Below, in pieces: positions 39,153 through 57,200 of a DNA stretch of 64,000 nucleotides; position 1 is the stretch's first letter, and every line of letters starts with the position of its first letter. The position numbers and the translations under genes were made by a program. The notes below the pieces were generated by a model. It searched no databases, was not told the DNA's origin, and worked only from the letters and a program-made list of their open reading frames with translations. Source of the DNA: Beaufortia kweichowensis (taxonomy: Eukaryota; Chordata; Actinopteri; Cypriniformes; Gastromyzontidae); contig CM032794.1 in assembly GCA_019155185.1 (NCBI GenBank), forward strand, positions 7,541,988 to 7,605,987. The letters are read 5' to 3'.

Positions 39153-40742
39153 TTAAGCCATCGCTTTTGGCAAGAGTTGATCTGGATGTATGGAAGGACG
39201 CCTGTCCGGGAGGGTTATGAGGGGCCTGTGTAAATCGATTTGCTCCTTCTCTTGAACTTTCGCCACCTCTCTCCTGAACTTTCTGGCGAGCAGGATGGAT
39301 GGGACCCCTCTTCTTAACCTCTGGGCAGCTTTTCTTTGCCACACTTCATATTTGGTATACTTCACACCAAGAGGCCTTCTTAAGTTATCCTGTAAAACAA
39401 AAGAAATTGCTGTATTTGAGTAACGCCATTTTTATATCCCTTTAATTTCTTGTCATATTTGTAAGTTCTAAAAGGCTTACATCTTGATCAACCAACTTTT
39501 GAAACGGATTTAAATGGTTTCATGCGATTGTGAACAAAAGATACACAGCAGACCGAGGTTTAATATAACTGCGTCACATACAGAGGCCACTCTTTGTTAC
39601 GCTACAGGTCTGACTGACAAACATCAGAGTGTTTAATGAATAGCTCAAGACAACCTTTCCAGCATAATGCTCTCAGGCTAAGCGGCACTTCTGATCAGCT
39701 CAAGGTGCAAATGTACTATTGTGTTGTTGGGTTGTTTGTTTTTGTTGTTTTGAAATCCAAGCCATGGCCAGCTGGCCTACTGTCTTGCCAACGCTTAACA
39801 TATTTCCATGCCAAGAGCACATGGCACAAAAATTTGCCAGAATGCGGCACAACACTTGTACTTGTTCTGGTGCTTTGAGTAATGACATCATTCCACTTGC
39901 CATCCAATAAAGTTTCATGGCACTACCATGAGCGTTTGTTTGTGAACCTGCCTTCCTCAGTGTTGTCAGTACAACATCTTTAACGCACTCTGCACATTTG
40001 TGATGATCTGTGCCTTTTTCCACATTGCTCAGCAATTCCGAGAAAAAAGACATGGTTAATATTGATTTAAATGTGATAAAAACAGGCTTCTGTCTGACTA
40101 GCAGTCTAGCCTGAATCAGTGTTTGTGGGTTCAGCAAAATCATTGTGCCGGACTGGGGGGAGGGGGAGATAAGCAGCTTCATGTACCTTGTGAAGAGCCT
40201 GTGACACTGGGAAGAGCTGCAGCGAGGTGGAGGAAACATCTCGCTCTGACTTCACGGGTTTCGCGCAGTACTGCTGCAGCAGACGCAGGTCACAGCTCCG
40301 AAAGCAGCATTCCTCCACGATTCCTCTCTGTGGACGGCGGCTGTTTGATCTGTTTGGCCTGCCTGGGTGGGGGAAAAGAAGGTAAGCGATCAACTCTGGG
40401 TTTCCCCTGGAAAGGAACCAATGCTACCAATTCACACCCTATTGTTTATATTTCACCAAATCCCACATGTGGTTGTCGGCATGTTCCTAGGATTTCTGAA
40501 ATTTGAGACGGCATGAACAGATCCTTTCTTTCCTGTTTTTCTTTTTTCCACTAACCATTTTTAAGGAGAGTCAGGACTTTAAACGAAAACCAAATATTGT
40601 TTTATTTTCCCAGGGATGTGTGAATAGCTATCAAAATGGATTCTGTAACCTTGCCATTTGCCTACTAAACAAAGATAAAAGATAAAGAACAGCAGGAGAG
40701 GTACAAAAGGGGGAAGTCCACAGTCATCTGATAGGAATAGGA

Positions 40743-40804
<62 letters not shown>

Positions 40805-41683
40805 AACATGAAATAAATTATTGAAATCTTTTGCGCCACCTCAAACACTAACTAGCAAGCGAATATCTGCTTCCCAATGGAATGTGTTTAAAACCTACAT
40901 GCATTTAACAACAATTGAATAAACTTGACAAGCCTTTTGTGATAGTTATCAATAATGAGACGAATATACAATTAGCAATGTGAAGAAGAACAAAGACTAC
41001 AAAGACAATATGTGCTTCCTTAGGGTTTACAGTTTTTGACAGCTACCATTATGAACCAGCATTGTAAGAGTTACACTTACTGATATAAAACCCATCGTCT
41101 CCACACACGAACTGCAGAGTATCCACCAGTTCTCCACCGCACAGAGTCTCTGCCACAGCTCCGTGATATGTTGTTAAAGTGTGCATGAACAACAACAGAA
41201 TGAAGAGGATTCTCGGTGGAAACATCTGTGAAATAAAAACAATGTGTGAGTCGATTCGTAGTTAAATCTCATTACTAAATTCGGACGTTTGACAAAGGCC
41301 CACTGTTATGACTGAGTTGTTTTTCAATCACACGTAAAGGTTGCAAAAAGGACACAGACCATGAGATACAACAAAGTTCAATGTAACTTAAGAGACGCTC
41401 TATTGTCTCTATCAATGATATAATCAAGCAACATCCACACTGATGATAACTCACAATTCTGAGCGTAACAAAAGTTTTCACAAAGTTTTACATTATGTCA
41501 TTAAAATAATGCAGAGAGATACATTTGTAAACAACTGTGTAGTTGTAAATTAAAGTGTATTTCAATATTATAGAAATACATAAACATGCTGAAAGATATC
41601 ACTGTTAAAACTCCAGCAAATGCATTTATCACTTTTCTTACCGTTGTTCGGCACGATATACAGAATAGACGGTAAAAATCCAT
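39153..41683 (-). CDS. igf2: igf2, insulin-like growth factor 2 precursor (igf2a-like)
   Basis: Four exons: 41642-41683, 41081-41225, 40187-40362 and 39153-39389, giving 199 aa. Residues 1-14 come from exon 1. Met15 starts a hydrophobic signal peptide (RILFILLLFMH) ending near Ala39. B domain 40-63 (ETLCGGELVDTLQFVC), short C domain 64-75 with SRRPQR, A domain 76-96 (GIVEECCFRSCDLRLLQQYC) and D segment to SER103. The E peptide from 104 contains YTKYEVWQRKAAQRLRRGVP and HRPLITLP, typical of fish IGF2. All six insulin-fold cysteines are present. Family role: secreted ligand of Igf1r and insulin receptors, driving embryonic growth. Odd: the usual DRGFYFS reads DDGFYIS (Asp58, Ile62). The divergence suggests the igf2a paralogue; the paralogue letter is inferred. 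Confidence 0.95.
40747..40802 (+). repeat. (GA)n microsatellite in igf2 intron 2
   Basis: About 28 GA units; (CT)n in the sense of igf2 transcription. Confidence 0.97.
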
Positions 41684-41826
41684 GTTGTCCGTTTGTGGAA
41701 AGAGACGTGTTAAATGTTAAACTGAAACACTGCTTTGTTTAATTTCCAGTCTATTGCATATCTTAGAGTGATGCTTGCGGCTGTCTCAAAGTTCAGAGGA
41801 CAGACAGGGGATATGTAGTGAGAGGC

Positions 41827-41848
41827 AATTTATACTAACACCCGCCCC
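41827..41848 (-). promoter_or_regulatory. igf2: igf2 core promoter (TATA and GC box)
   Basis: On the minus strand, TATAAATT occupies 41834-41827 and GGGGCGGG 41848-41841, directly upstream. A start about 25-30 nt downstream would give a short 5'UTR of roughly 110-120 nt before the ATG at 41683. Inferred from position only. Confidence 0.55.
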
Positions 41849-44800
41849 TCGCACCCCCAGCCCAGTATGATGCAGTATGCGCATGTGTGAACCAGAGCGG
41901 CTTTTCTTTTTATCCGAAGCTATTCCATTGTAAATAAAAAAATACATTTATGCTAAGAATTCGGGATATTATCGTTTATGTATGTTTGAGTAAAATTCTA
42001 TATATTTATTACATTATATATAACAATTACATAAAATTAAACAATTCTCAAATTTAACATTTACCGTACTTTAACTTTGGACTTTTTTCTTCATAAGTTG
42101 CGGCTCGATTCGTAGCAGACGATTTCTCCGTTGTTTGATTCTTCCATCATAACGCAACTCCAATGACAAGCAAACCCATCTATGTTGAGAAACTTGCGTT
42201 AGACGTCGTTACAAGAATATTGTGAAAGTGTAGCGCTCACTACTGGTTTTTCTTTGAATGCACAGTCGGCTTGTTTAGAAGTACCTGTTCGCCAAATGAC
42301 GATGCGCATTCTTAGTCAAATAGCCCCTGCTTTAAAATACCTTTTGGCAACAGGTCAGCCCGAGGAATTTTAATTGAGGGAACATTCTTCTTGCTTCTCA
42401 CCATAACAAAGGGGGTTGCAAACGCATTCCAGTGAATGCAGGCAGACGTAGCGTGCTTGAATTTCACTCTCACGCCATGACTGTGTTGTTTACCCATTGT
42501 GTGCGCGCGCGCGCGCGCGCAATCGCACGCGAGATCCTATTGGTGTTGTTATCATTGCTTTAAAAACAGTTGTGTATGCACGACTCATTATTTAACAAAA
42601 TGATGTCATATTTTCTGCAGGATTTATTCTTTGCTGGTTGCTTTTTATGTCTTGTCCAAGAGACAGATGATAAATGTGTAAAAAAAACAATAGTAATGTT
42701 GCTTTTGCTCTCAGTTTACACAGTTGAATGAAAAAAGCTGTCTCACGTTTCAGTTATGTGACTAATATTCAATGTTGCAAACACAGAAACTGCAATTGAA
42801 AACACAAATCAAACAACTGGCAGGTGTGCAACCTGCAGGAGGACAAATGAAGCATGTTGAAATTTTGTTTACAATCAGTTCTCAGAAAGAAAAACAAGCG
42901 AAAGGCATTAAGTATTCGCTTGATACAGTTAATGTTTTATTTTAAAGCTATTATTAAATGCCATGATTCCTTTAAACCCCATATGAGGTTAAATAATGTG
43001 CTGAAGTTAATGGTAGCTGGAAATGGGTAAGCACTGAACATGTCCTAACATGCCTCAGACTGGACATAATAAAACTGTAGCAAAACACTTTCATTGTCTG
43101 TCTGAAATAGTAGACAGCACTGTGTAAAATAAGGTACTTTACATGGTTCGGGTTAATCACTGACAGATGATCAAAACAAACAAAATGTACTATTTTATTT
43201 TTGTCAATTACATCTCAAGTTTCATTCAGTTCATTCAAGTTATCAATGAAATGTTTGCAAATTAATATGCCCAAAACTCATTATTTTGCATGTAAAAATA
43301 TACGAGATAAGGCTGCAGCCTGTTATTATAAAGAACAACACATTCTTTATAGTTTTTATATAGTTCATAAACACATGTGGTATTACCTTCTGTCTTAGCA
43401 AGTGGCACACTCTAGTGGAACAAAGTGTTACAGCCAGTGTGAAAAAACTACTATACTAACTGTATTTTTTGTTGTTGTTGTTGTTGATTAATTTGTTTAC
43501 ATTCATGCAATGACAAAAAACAAATATTAATTGTAAAAAATAGATCACAAATCTCTACTTCAGATTTCTAGAATGTGGCAAAATAAAATCTAATTTATAC
43601 AAACAATAAAAGGTAAATTTTTGCTTGCTTTGGTAAGATGTTTTATGTATTGAAGATGCAGACGCTGTCCCCAGAAACACTATGAGATTAAAATAATGAA
43701 GGGCTCTCTAAGTGTGAGACTTGCTCCATGTTCCCACAGCACATATCCACACACTGGCCAGAAAGCAGTCAGCTTTTATTTATAGTGTTTATGAAATGAC
43801 AGCTAGTTTTTTACTTTGTAATGAATACCTTCCTCTTTATATACACTCATAGTGCTTAATCTTTACTTATGGATGCTTTGGACTTTTGCTGCTTAATGCA
43901 TTGAATCAGAGGTCAACAAAAAAGCCAGAAATTTCTTATCTCATAAGTGCTCACAGTGCGGCAAGGTCTCAGATAAAATTTAGATTTTCAAGTTATTGTT
44001 TCTAAATTGTATCTAACTCAATTGTTTTGAATTAGAAACATCCATCTAAAAGTCAAATGCTTTTTTCTCACTGGTGTTGCTGAAACTATATATTGATATT
44101 TATGCAGTTGGACTACCACTACAATAAGTGTGATGTTCTTCAAAGGAAGTTTTATTGCAGAGCTAGTCTTATAATTTACCTTCAACAAATACAGTTCCAT
44201 CCATTGTATTTTGCATGATTTTCCAACCAGAGCACTAAATAGGAGGCCATGTTCTGTCCCAGGAATCTCATGGGAAATAGAGTTGAACATTGACATAGAG
44301 AGGAACATTGCAAAGGAACAGCTGTGTGTATAGCCATTAGTATCTTCCAAGCACTTTGTAGTGACACTTGGAGTAATATATTGGCAGTAAGTGGTAAGTA
44401 ATACATTAACACTGTTTTCTTGTGGGTGGTAGTAGACTGTTCTAGGAAAAAACCAAGCCTGTCCTGGTACTTTAGACGATCACAGAGGACAAAGCATTTG
44501 TGCAAAATATACACTTTAAACAACTGCTCTCAAAGCTTTCACTGCATTCAAATTTAAAGCAGATCATATCTGTATTTTCCCTAGATCTGCATCGCTCATT
44601 CAAAATCTGGCTTATTGCTAAAATAACCTAACTAAGTTCTTTTAGCTGCATCTATTGAAGCAGCTGTTGCTTCTTACCATGGGTTTCTTTAAGGTGTTGA
44701 TAGAAAGGTGATCTCTGTGAAGCTGAATATCTCCCTCTCATCAGCATCAGGTGGTTCCTTAAGCAGGTGGAAAATCGGTCCTCCCAGCTATAGTAGATGT

Positions 44801-45330
44801 TCAATAGGATGTCACCGCTTACGCATTGGTTTACATTCACATATAACAGAAAAGTCCTCAAATAAAAAGTGTCAGTTTATCTATTTAACTAATCAAACTT
44901 CTTGGCATTAGGAACAAACTAGACCTTAGTGGCAGATTTCACATGAATGGAAAAGGTAGAAACGCATTCAGGGCAATGTCAACACAACCTATTTATGAGA
45001 GACTTTAATGGGTCAGTGACTGGACTGTGGCCTACTTTATTATAAAAATACACCAGAGTGATATAACCAGTTTAAAAATAACACTGGAAATACAAATTTG
45101 GAAAAATGTCTTCATTTAGGACACTTTAGGTGTCCATTGCCCCTCCATTTACTGTAAATTGCTGTCTACAAGAAGCAAATTATATAACCCGTTATCATGG
45201 ATGAATTTCCATAACACCATGTTAATGGTGAAGCAACTGATTTGGTGTGAAGTTTAAATTTTAGCACGAGATGTTCCACTAGCTCTAATAATCATAAGAT
45301 AACCTTGTTTTATGATTGTCCTGATAAACG
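41849..45330. other. Spacer between igf2 promoter and cpt1a 3' end
   Basis: Contains an alternating (TG/CG)n tract at 42498-42520. The rest is AT-rich. Overlapping minus-strand frames at 44018-44523 have no recognisable protein family. Confidence 0.5.
42498..42520. repeat. Alternating purine-pyrimidine tract (TG)n(CG)n
   Basis: tgtgtg followed by nine to ten CG dinucleotides. It is about 650 bp upstream of the igf2 TATA box. Such tracts can adopt Z-DNA (general knowledge). Confidence 0.9.
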
Positions 45331-45331
45331 T

Positions 45332-45337
45332 TTTATT
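45332..45337 (-). terminator. cpt1a: Candidate cpt1a poly(A) signal
   Basis: AATAAA on the minus strand, about 1 kb past the cpt1a stop codon. Other weaker signals exist, so usage is not certain. Confidence 0.35.
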
Positions 45338-46332
45338 TGAATACACATCAAAAATATGTAACATTACAGATTTAAAGAATTAGGAGAGAAAAACAATTTG
45401 ACATTCTGTTTAATGTGCTTTTCATGTGCATGTTAAATGCTCATTCTGAACGGTTAAATTAGGGTTAACTTACATGGCCATGGTGTCGATAATAACACTT
45501 ATTAAACTTACACACAAAATAAATAAGTTTAATAGATTACATGCACACTTCTTCCTGAAATCAAAATCAGTTTTTTTCACATTTCCCAAAATAAGAATGG
45601 CGCATTTAAAAATGTAACGCATAAAACTTGACAATGGCAAAATAAACAAATCAAAATAAAATGTATATTTATCTGAAAATGCCTTATATAAGCATCAGAG
45701 CATTCTGTGTTTACTGCATCAACACAATACCAAACAAACAAAAACTGTCAAATAAGAGCACATTTGGGATATTCTGTCAGTCAGAAATATATAATCCCAT
45801 CTTTTTCCTCATCTCTCAATACTGAGCAACAGTAAATATAAAAATGCAAAACAAAAGAAAAATATGTTTGCTTGAATTGTCAGGTCAACACTTGATGTCA
45901 TGATTACAAGCCAGCCCGAGCTAATTATTACTCTCCTCTCATCTCGTCATGAGAATCATCTATTAAATGTGTTGGTTTTAGTTGTAGTTAAGTACATCTT
46001 GGTTAAATACAGTATTGAGTGCATGTTGTGGTAAATATGGTCCTGTTAATGAAATGCTTTTGGAAATTATACATTCCAAATTACCGGCATTAAACTGTTC
46101 AGTGAGGACACATGTTAAGGCACCATCACATGACATATCACAGAACGAGATTCCTCTTAGAAACTCACACTTCCTCCCTATTTCTCTCCTTCATATGCAG
46201 CATCTCACACACACATGCAAACAAACAAAAAGACACAAGCAAAAAAGATTAATAAAAAAACATTTCAAGTCTCTCTCAACAGTGATGATATATAATTAAG
46301 GTGATAGGTTAAAAGTTTCTTTTTTTCACAAA

Positions 46333-52872
<6,540 letters not shown>

Positions 52873-52893
52873 CCTGAGTCAGCACTAACAATC

Positions 52894-54283
52894 CTGTAAA
52901 AAACAATGTTCTTCAGTGCATAGATGACTGATAAACTATGCATTTTATTAAAGACCTGTAGTATACAGAAGGTTGTATCAAAAATTATTGTTGCATAACC
53001 TATAAATGCTTCACCAGACGCAAGAAACTGTGCTGCATCATTGGCTGACCCATCTCAAGTTCAAAACCAAATTAAACCGGCTTATGTAAGACTATTTTGA
53101 TTTTACTGACATTTTACACTACAATAAATGATGTAGTCATTACGAATAAGCGATTATAACGCAGCGTTAGTTGCGGATGTAATGATGTGGCCGCCTTCCT
53201 TTTATATAACATAATGTTTCACATCATGCAAACAAAACCCAGGTAAACTAAAAGCACTTAAAACATTCATTTTTAGTACAGATCGACATCTCATTCATTC
53301 AATCTACATTTGATATCTACAGGTGTCAATTTACTGACATGCGGCTATGGCTAACCCGATGCTCTGTTATTTACGTCCATCATGCTGGATTTATTTATTT
53401 CCTACTGCCATACGCGTGACTTACCCTCTTATCTCTAGGTCACTTCTACAGGAACAAGCTTGTATTAATTACATATACGTGTATTACAAAGGGACATTCA
53501 TTTAGATAAATAATACGATGAATCCGGTTGAAAGACAACACCGTCTTTATCACAGATTTTTTTTTGGGTCACTTTTACTTTAACAACACAGAACACGTCA
53601 CGACTAGACGAGGATAGCCCGCCCACTCTCCTCGTCTAAAATGTTACCAAATGCAATACAATCGTGCCATTGCGCGCATATTGGGTTATTTCGACGTAAA
53701 TTATTTCGTAATTAATACAGGGTAGATTGTTTATGGTAATCACCTAAGAAAAGCTGTTTGTTTTGTAAAGAATGTCAGAATTCAGGAAGGAAGACAGAAA
53801 CAACCAATCGGCGCCCACATTAAGGTATCACGTGGTTTTCTTGTGACCAATACGGAAATGATTCTGAGAGGAAGTTGTGCTGCCTACTCAACTTTCTTAA
53901 CGACGAGACAACAAAACAATGTACTTTTTTTAACAAAACATGTTTACTTTAAAGAAACTGTATGATGTCTGATAGATGTTTCTAATATGATCAAAAGTGA
54001 ATGTCCGAAAACAGATGTACTGTGCACATACATTTCCACGTCAGTTAGGTTGCCAAGCACAACATCCGGAAAACAGTTCTGCATAATTGGTGCCAGTTGG
54101 TGTGGCAAATTCCTTATAACACTGACTGAGTATTTAGGAAGGACGCCGCCTGTCTGATCCTCAAACAGTGCGCGCGAGCGTGAGTGCGCGCCGCCGACGC
54201 CTGAGCTCGTTTCCACGTTTGAGAATGACGTCAGTAGACCTAGCGGTCAAGACGGTCCGAGAAACAAACAGTAGAGTACCAAT
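52894..54283. promoter_or_regulatory. Shared head-to-head promoter interval of cpt1a and mfge8
   Basis: cpt1a is transcribed leftward and mfge8 rightward. A likely noncoding first exon of cpt1a ends at 53425 with donor AGAGG|GTAAGT and would splice to the acceptor at 52894-52895. Near mfge8 there is a CpG-rich stretch (54165-54215) and a full palindromic CRE, TGACGTCA, at 54226-54233, 51 bp before the ATG. Starts of transcription are inferred, not seen. Confidence 0.55.
54226..54233. promoter_or_regulatory. Palindromic CRE (TGACGTCA)
   Basis: A perfect 8-bp cAMP-response element consensus in the CpG-rich area just upstream of mfge8. It could act on mfge8, cpt1a or both. Confidence 0.5.
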
Positions 54284-57200
54284 ATGAAGAAACGGAGTCT
54301 CACTCGCTCCTGTGTGATCGGTTTTGTCACTTTATTCCTTTGCAGTATTTGTGCTGTAAATGGTGAGTAATAATGTAAAGTACAATTCAGTGATTTTATT
54401 ATTTATTGTATTGCTTTTTTTTAGCTAAAAATGCATTGAGCGCATCTTGTTTTCGCAGTTTTAATAGTTTGTTTATTTATAGTTTATTTAAAGTCGTTTG
54501 CTGGTCCTAAGCACCGTTTTGTGTTTGATGTAACATGCCAAAGTGTATTAGTCAGTGAGTAGTAAAGTAAATAAAAAGGTATTATATTACAAAACCATAC
54601 TGCAGTTCAGTACAGTGTGTTACAGTGGGATGTTTATTTGTGGTCAATGATCATTTTATAGATTTCTGATTCATACTCACATTTCATGACAATACAGGGC
54701 GTAATATTTACTTAGCTTTTTACAAACTAATCTGTCCACTTGTGTAAACATAATCAACACATTGGAGACTATTTTATTCAACCTTATTTTGTGTGTTATG
54801 TTTGTTGGATTTGTTTATTTATAACCTTTCTTTAATCCAGATAATCAAATGTAGAGAAGTCTGATTTATTATTAGAATAGAATAACACACCTTCAGAAAA
54901 TCTTAAGAAAATCACCAAAATTCTGGGATGCAAATCTGGACATAGTAAGAAAGTGGCTGTAATATACAGTATATTTAAAATTATTCAAGAACCTATATAT
55001 GTAATCTTAATTATCTCAATGGGTAAACATGGCACAAATCTCCCAGCTTCTCAGCAGACATGTTGTGTAACTTCATGTTCATGTTGGAAGCGTGTGTCTA
55101 AAAGCGTTCCATGTTCCCGCATTCCCTTTTGTCCCTTTTAATGCAAACATGCTGATCACCCAGAATATGAATACCGAATCTTCTTAAGCCGAACATGAGC
55201 TGCATTTAATTAGTTTACTGCTTTTTGTTTTATTATGACCACTTTATGTATGTCCTGTTGTGTTACACTCATGTTCATGCACATGCATGAAGCACAATAT
55301 AAGCTATTTTGTTTCTTGATTATATTCTTTTTTGAAGAGAATGTCTGCACTTGAAGGGCCGAAATCCACATTGGTTATTCAGCTCACATCACTTTTCTTT
55401 TGTACTCTCCTGATCCTGTTTAGGAGCTTGAATAGAATTCCTTCCCTGTTTGCTTCTTTTTATCTCTCAAAGCTTAATATGCAGGACCAGTCAGTCCATT
55501 GCCAAATTATAAAGTAAGAGCTAATTCCAGTCTAAGCTTTGTAATTCCATTCGCTCCTGCTTATGTGTGTCTCCACAGGAGATTACTGCAAGGTGAACCT
55601 GTGTCAGAATGGAGGAACATGTGTGACTGGCATAGGACAAGTTCCCTTCTTTTGCATCTGTGCTGAGGGATTTGCTGGGGATACTTGCAATGCCACAGAG
55701 AGCGGTCAGGAAAGATGTTTACTGTTTTTGACCTCAGCTGAACTTGCTCAGTTAAATGCTCACTTGTCTCAGAAACTTGTTTTTGGCTTTTACTTTTTAC
55801 ATATATCAGAACTTACTGTATATACCCGTTTTCTTCAGGTCCATGTAGCCCAAACCCATGTAAAAATGATGGCATGTGTGAGGTGATTACTAACTCTAGA
55901 AGAGGAGATGTTTTCAATGAATATGTGTGCAAATGCCAACCAGGGTTCGAAGGTGCACACTGCCAAATCAGTAAGTTTCCTTCTTTATATTTTGGCAAGA
56001 GTAGAAGCATATAATTTAATAACCATATAATAATTCATTTTAAATTACTGTAATAACATAATATATGATATAATAACTAGAAATAGTAAGCTCTGACTTC
56101 ACTTTTTCTGTGTAACTTGTCACTCATCTTTCAAACACGTGCTTTAGCATTTCAGATTTATGCATGATTCATTTTTGTACCATCATTTACTGAATAATCA
56201 CTAAAATTATCTCTTTGGTTTAGGAAGATTTTTATGTAACAGTTAATCCCACCAATAACTCAATTTAAAAAATAGACTGAACTGAACAAGCACACACATT
56301 GTGTCCCTGAATGTGACGCAGTTGGTGGTTTATTCCTGTTAAAACTTTTCTCCTACATGACAAATATTCTTGTGGCTGCAGGTCCACAGATTTCCATTAC
56401 TGCATGATGTATCCTCCTGCACTTTATTTCACTAGGCTCAAGCTTATAAATGTAGATACAATGGCACTGGTGTAAATAACAGACACACCCAGGATGTTGA
56501 GCAGTCAGTAGTGGTTAGAGAGAGCTATAACCATGGTGAGTTTTAAATAGGCTTTGTTAAAAATTTCCAGTCCATACAAGTCTCTTTCCCTGAATGATTT
56601 TTACTCCACTACAGTCCACTACAGTGAACTAATCTTTTAAAGGCATTTTGAAGGCAGAGTGTACTGTTACATCCATTTATTGTCCTTGTTATTGTGTTTT
56701 TGAGATAACAAATGGCTGAAAAAAGTAGTGATTGATATGTTCTTGTTTAAATGTATTTATTAAATACATACTTAAAATGTACATCACAGTTCAGCCTTTG
56801 GGCTAATATCTCACGACAAGTACGTTATGACTAACTTTCTTCAGCAATAAGTTTGACCTATTTTAACAGGACCTTGTCTGGACAGGTGTGTTAATGTGCA
56901 TGCATGTGTGTTCAGGCTTTAAGCAGAGTAAAGTTTCCCATGTTCCTCAATCCTCTTAACAGTTTAGAAGCAAAACAACTTCTGTTCTTGGTGACATGAA
57001 TATAGACTTTGTCTTGTAGATTATAGCCTTTCTGCGTCATGATTAGACCTTTCCAGCAGCAGAATGAGTAATATTTCTGTAATACTTTTCCAGCACCTTT
57101 AACCATTACCACATGCATTGGATGATTATATAATTCTTGCAGTGTATACTGTAGATTACCTAACATCCTGCATACTTGGGTATGGTTTAGAAGTGTTTGA

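Noticed and set aside
44018..44523. Two overlapping minus-strand frames of 110 and 113 codons
   Set aside because: They overlap in different frames, match no family I know and lack exon borders; at most an old repeat remnant.
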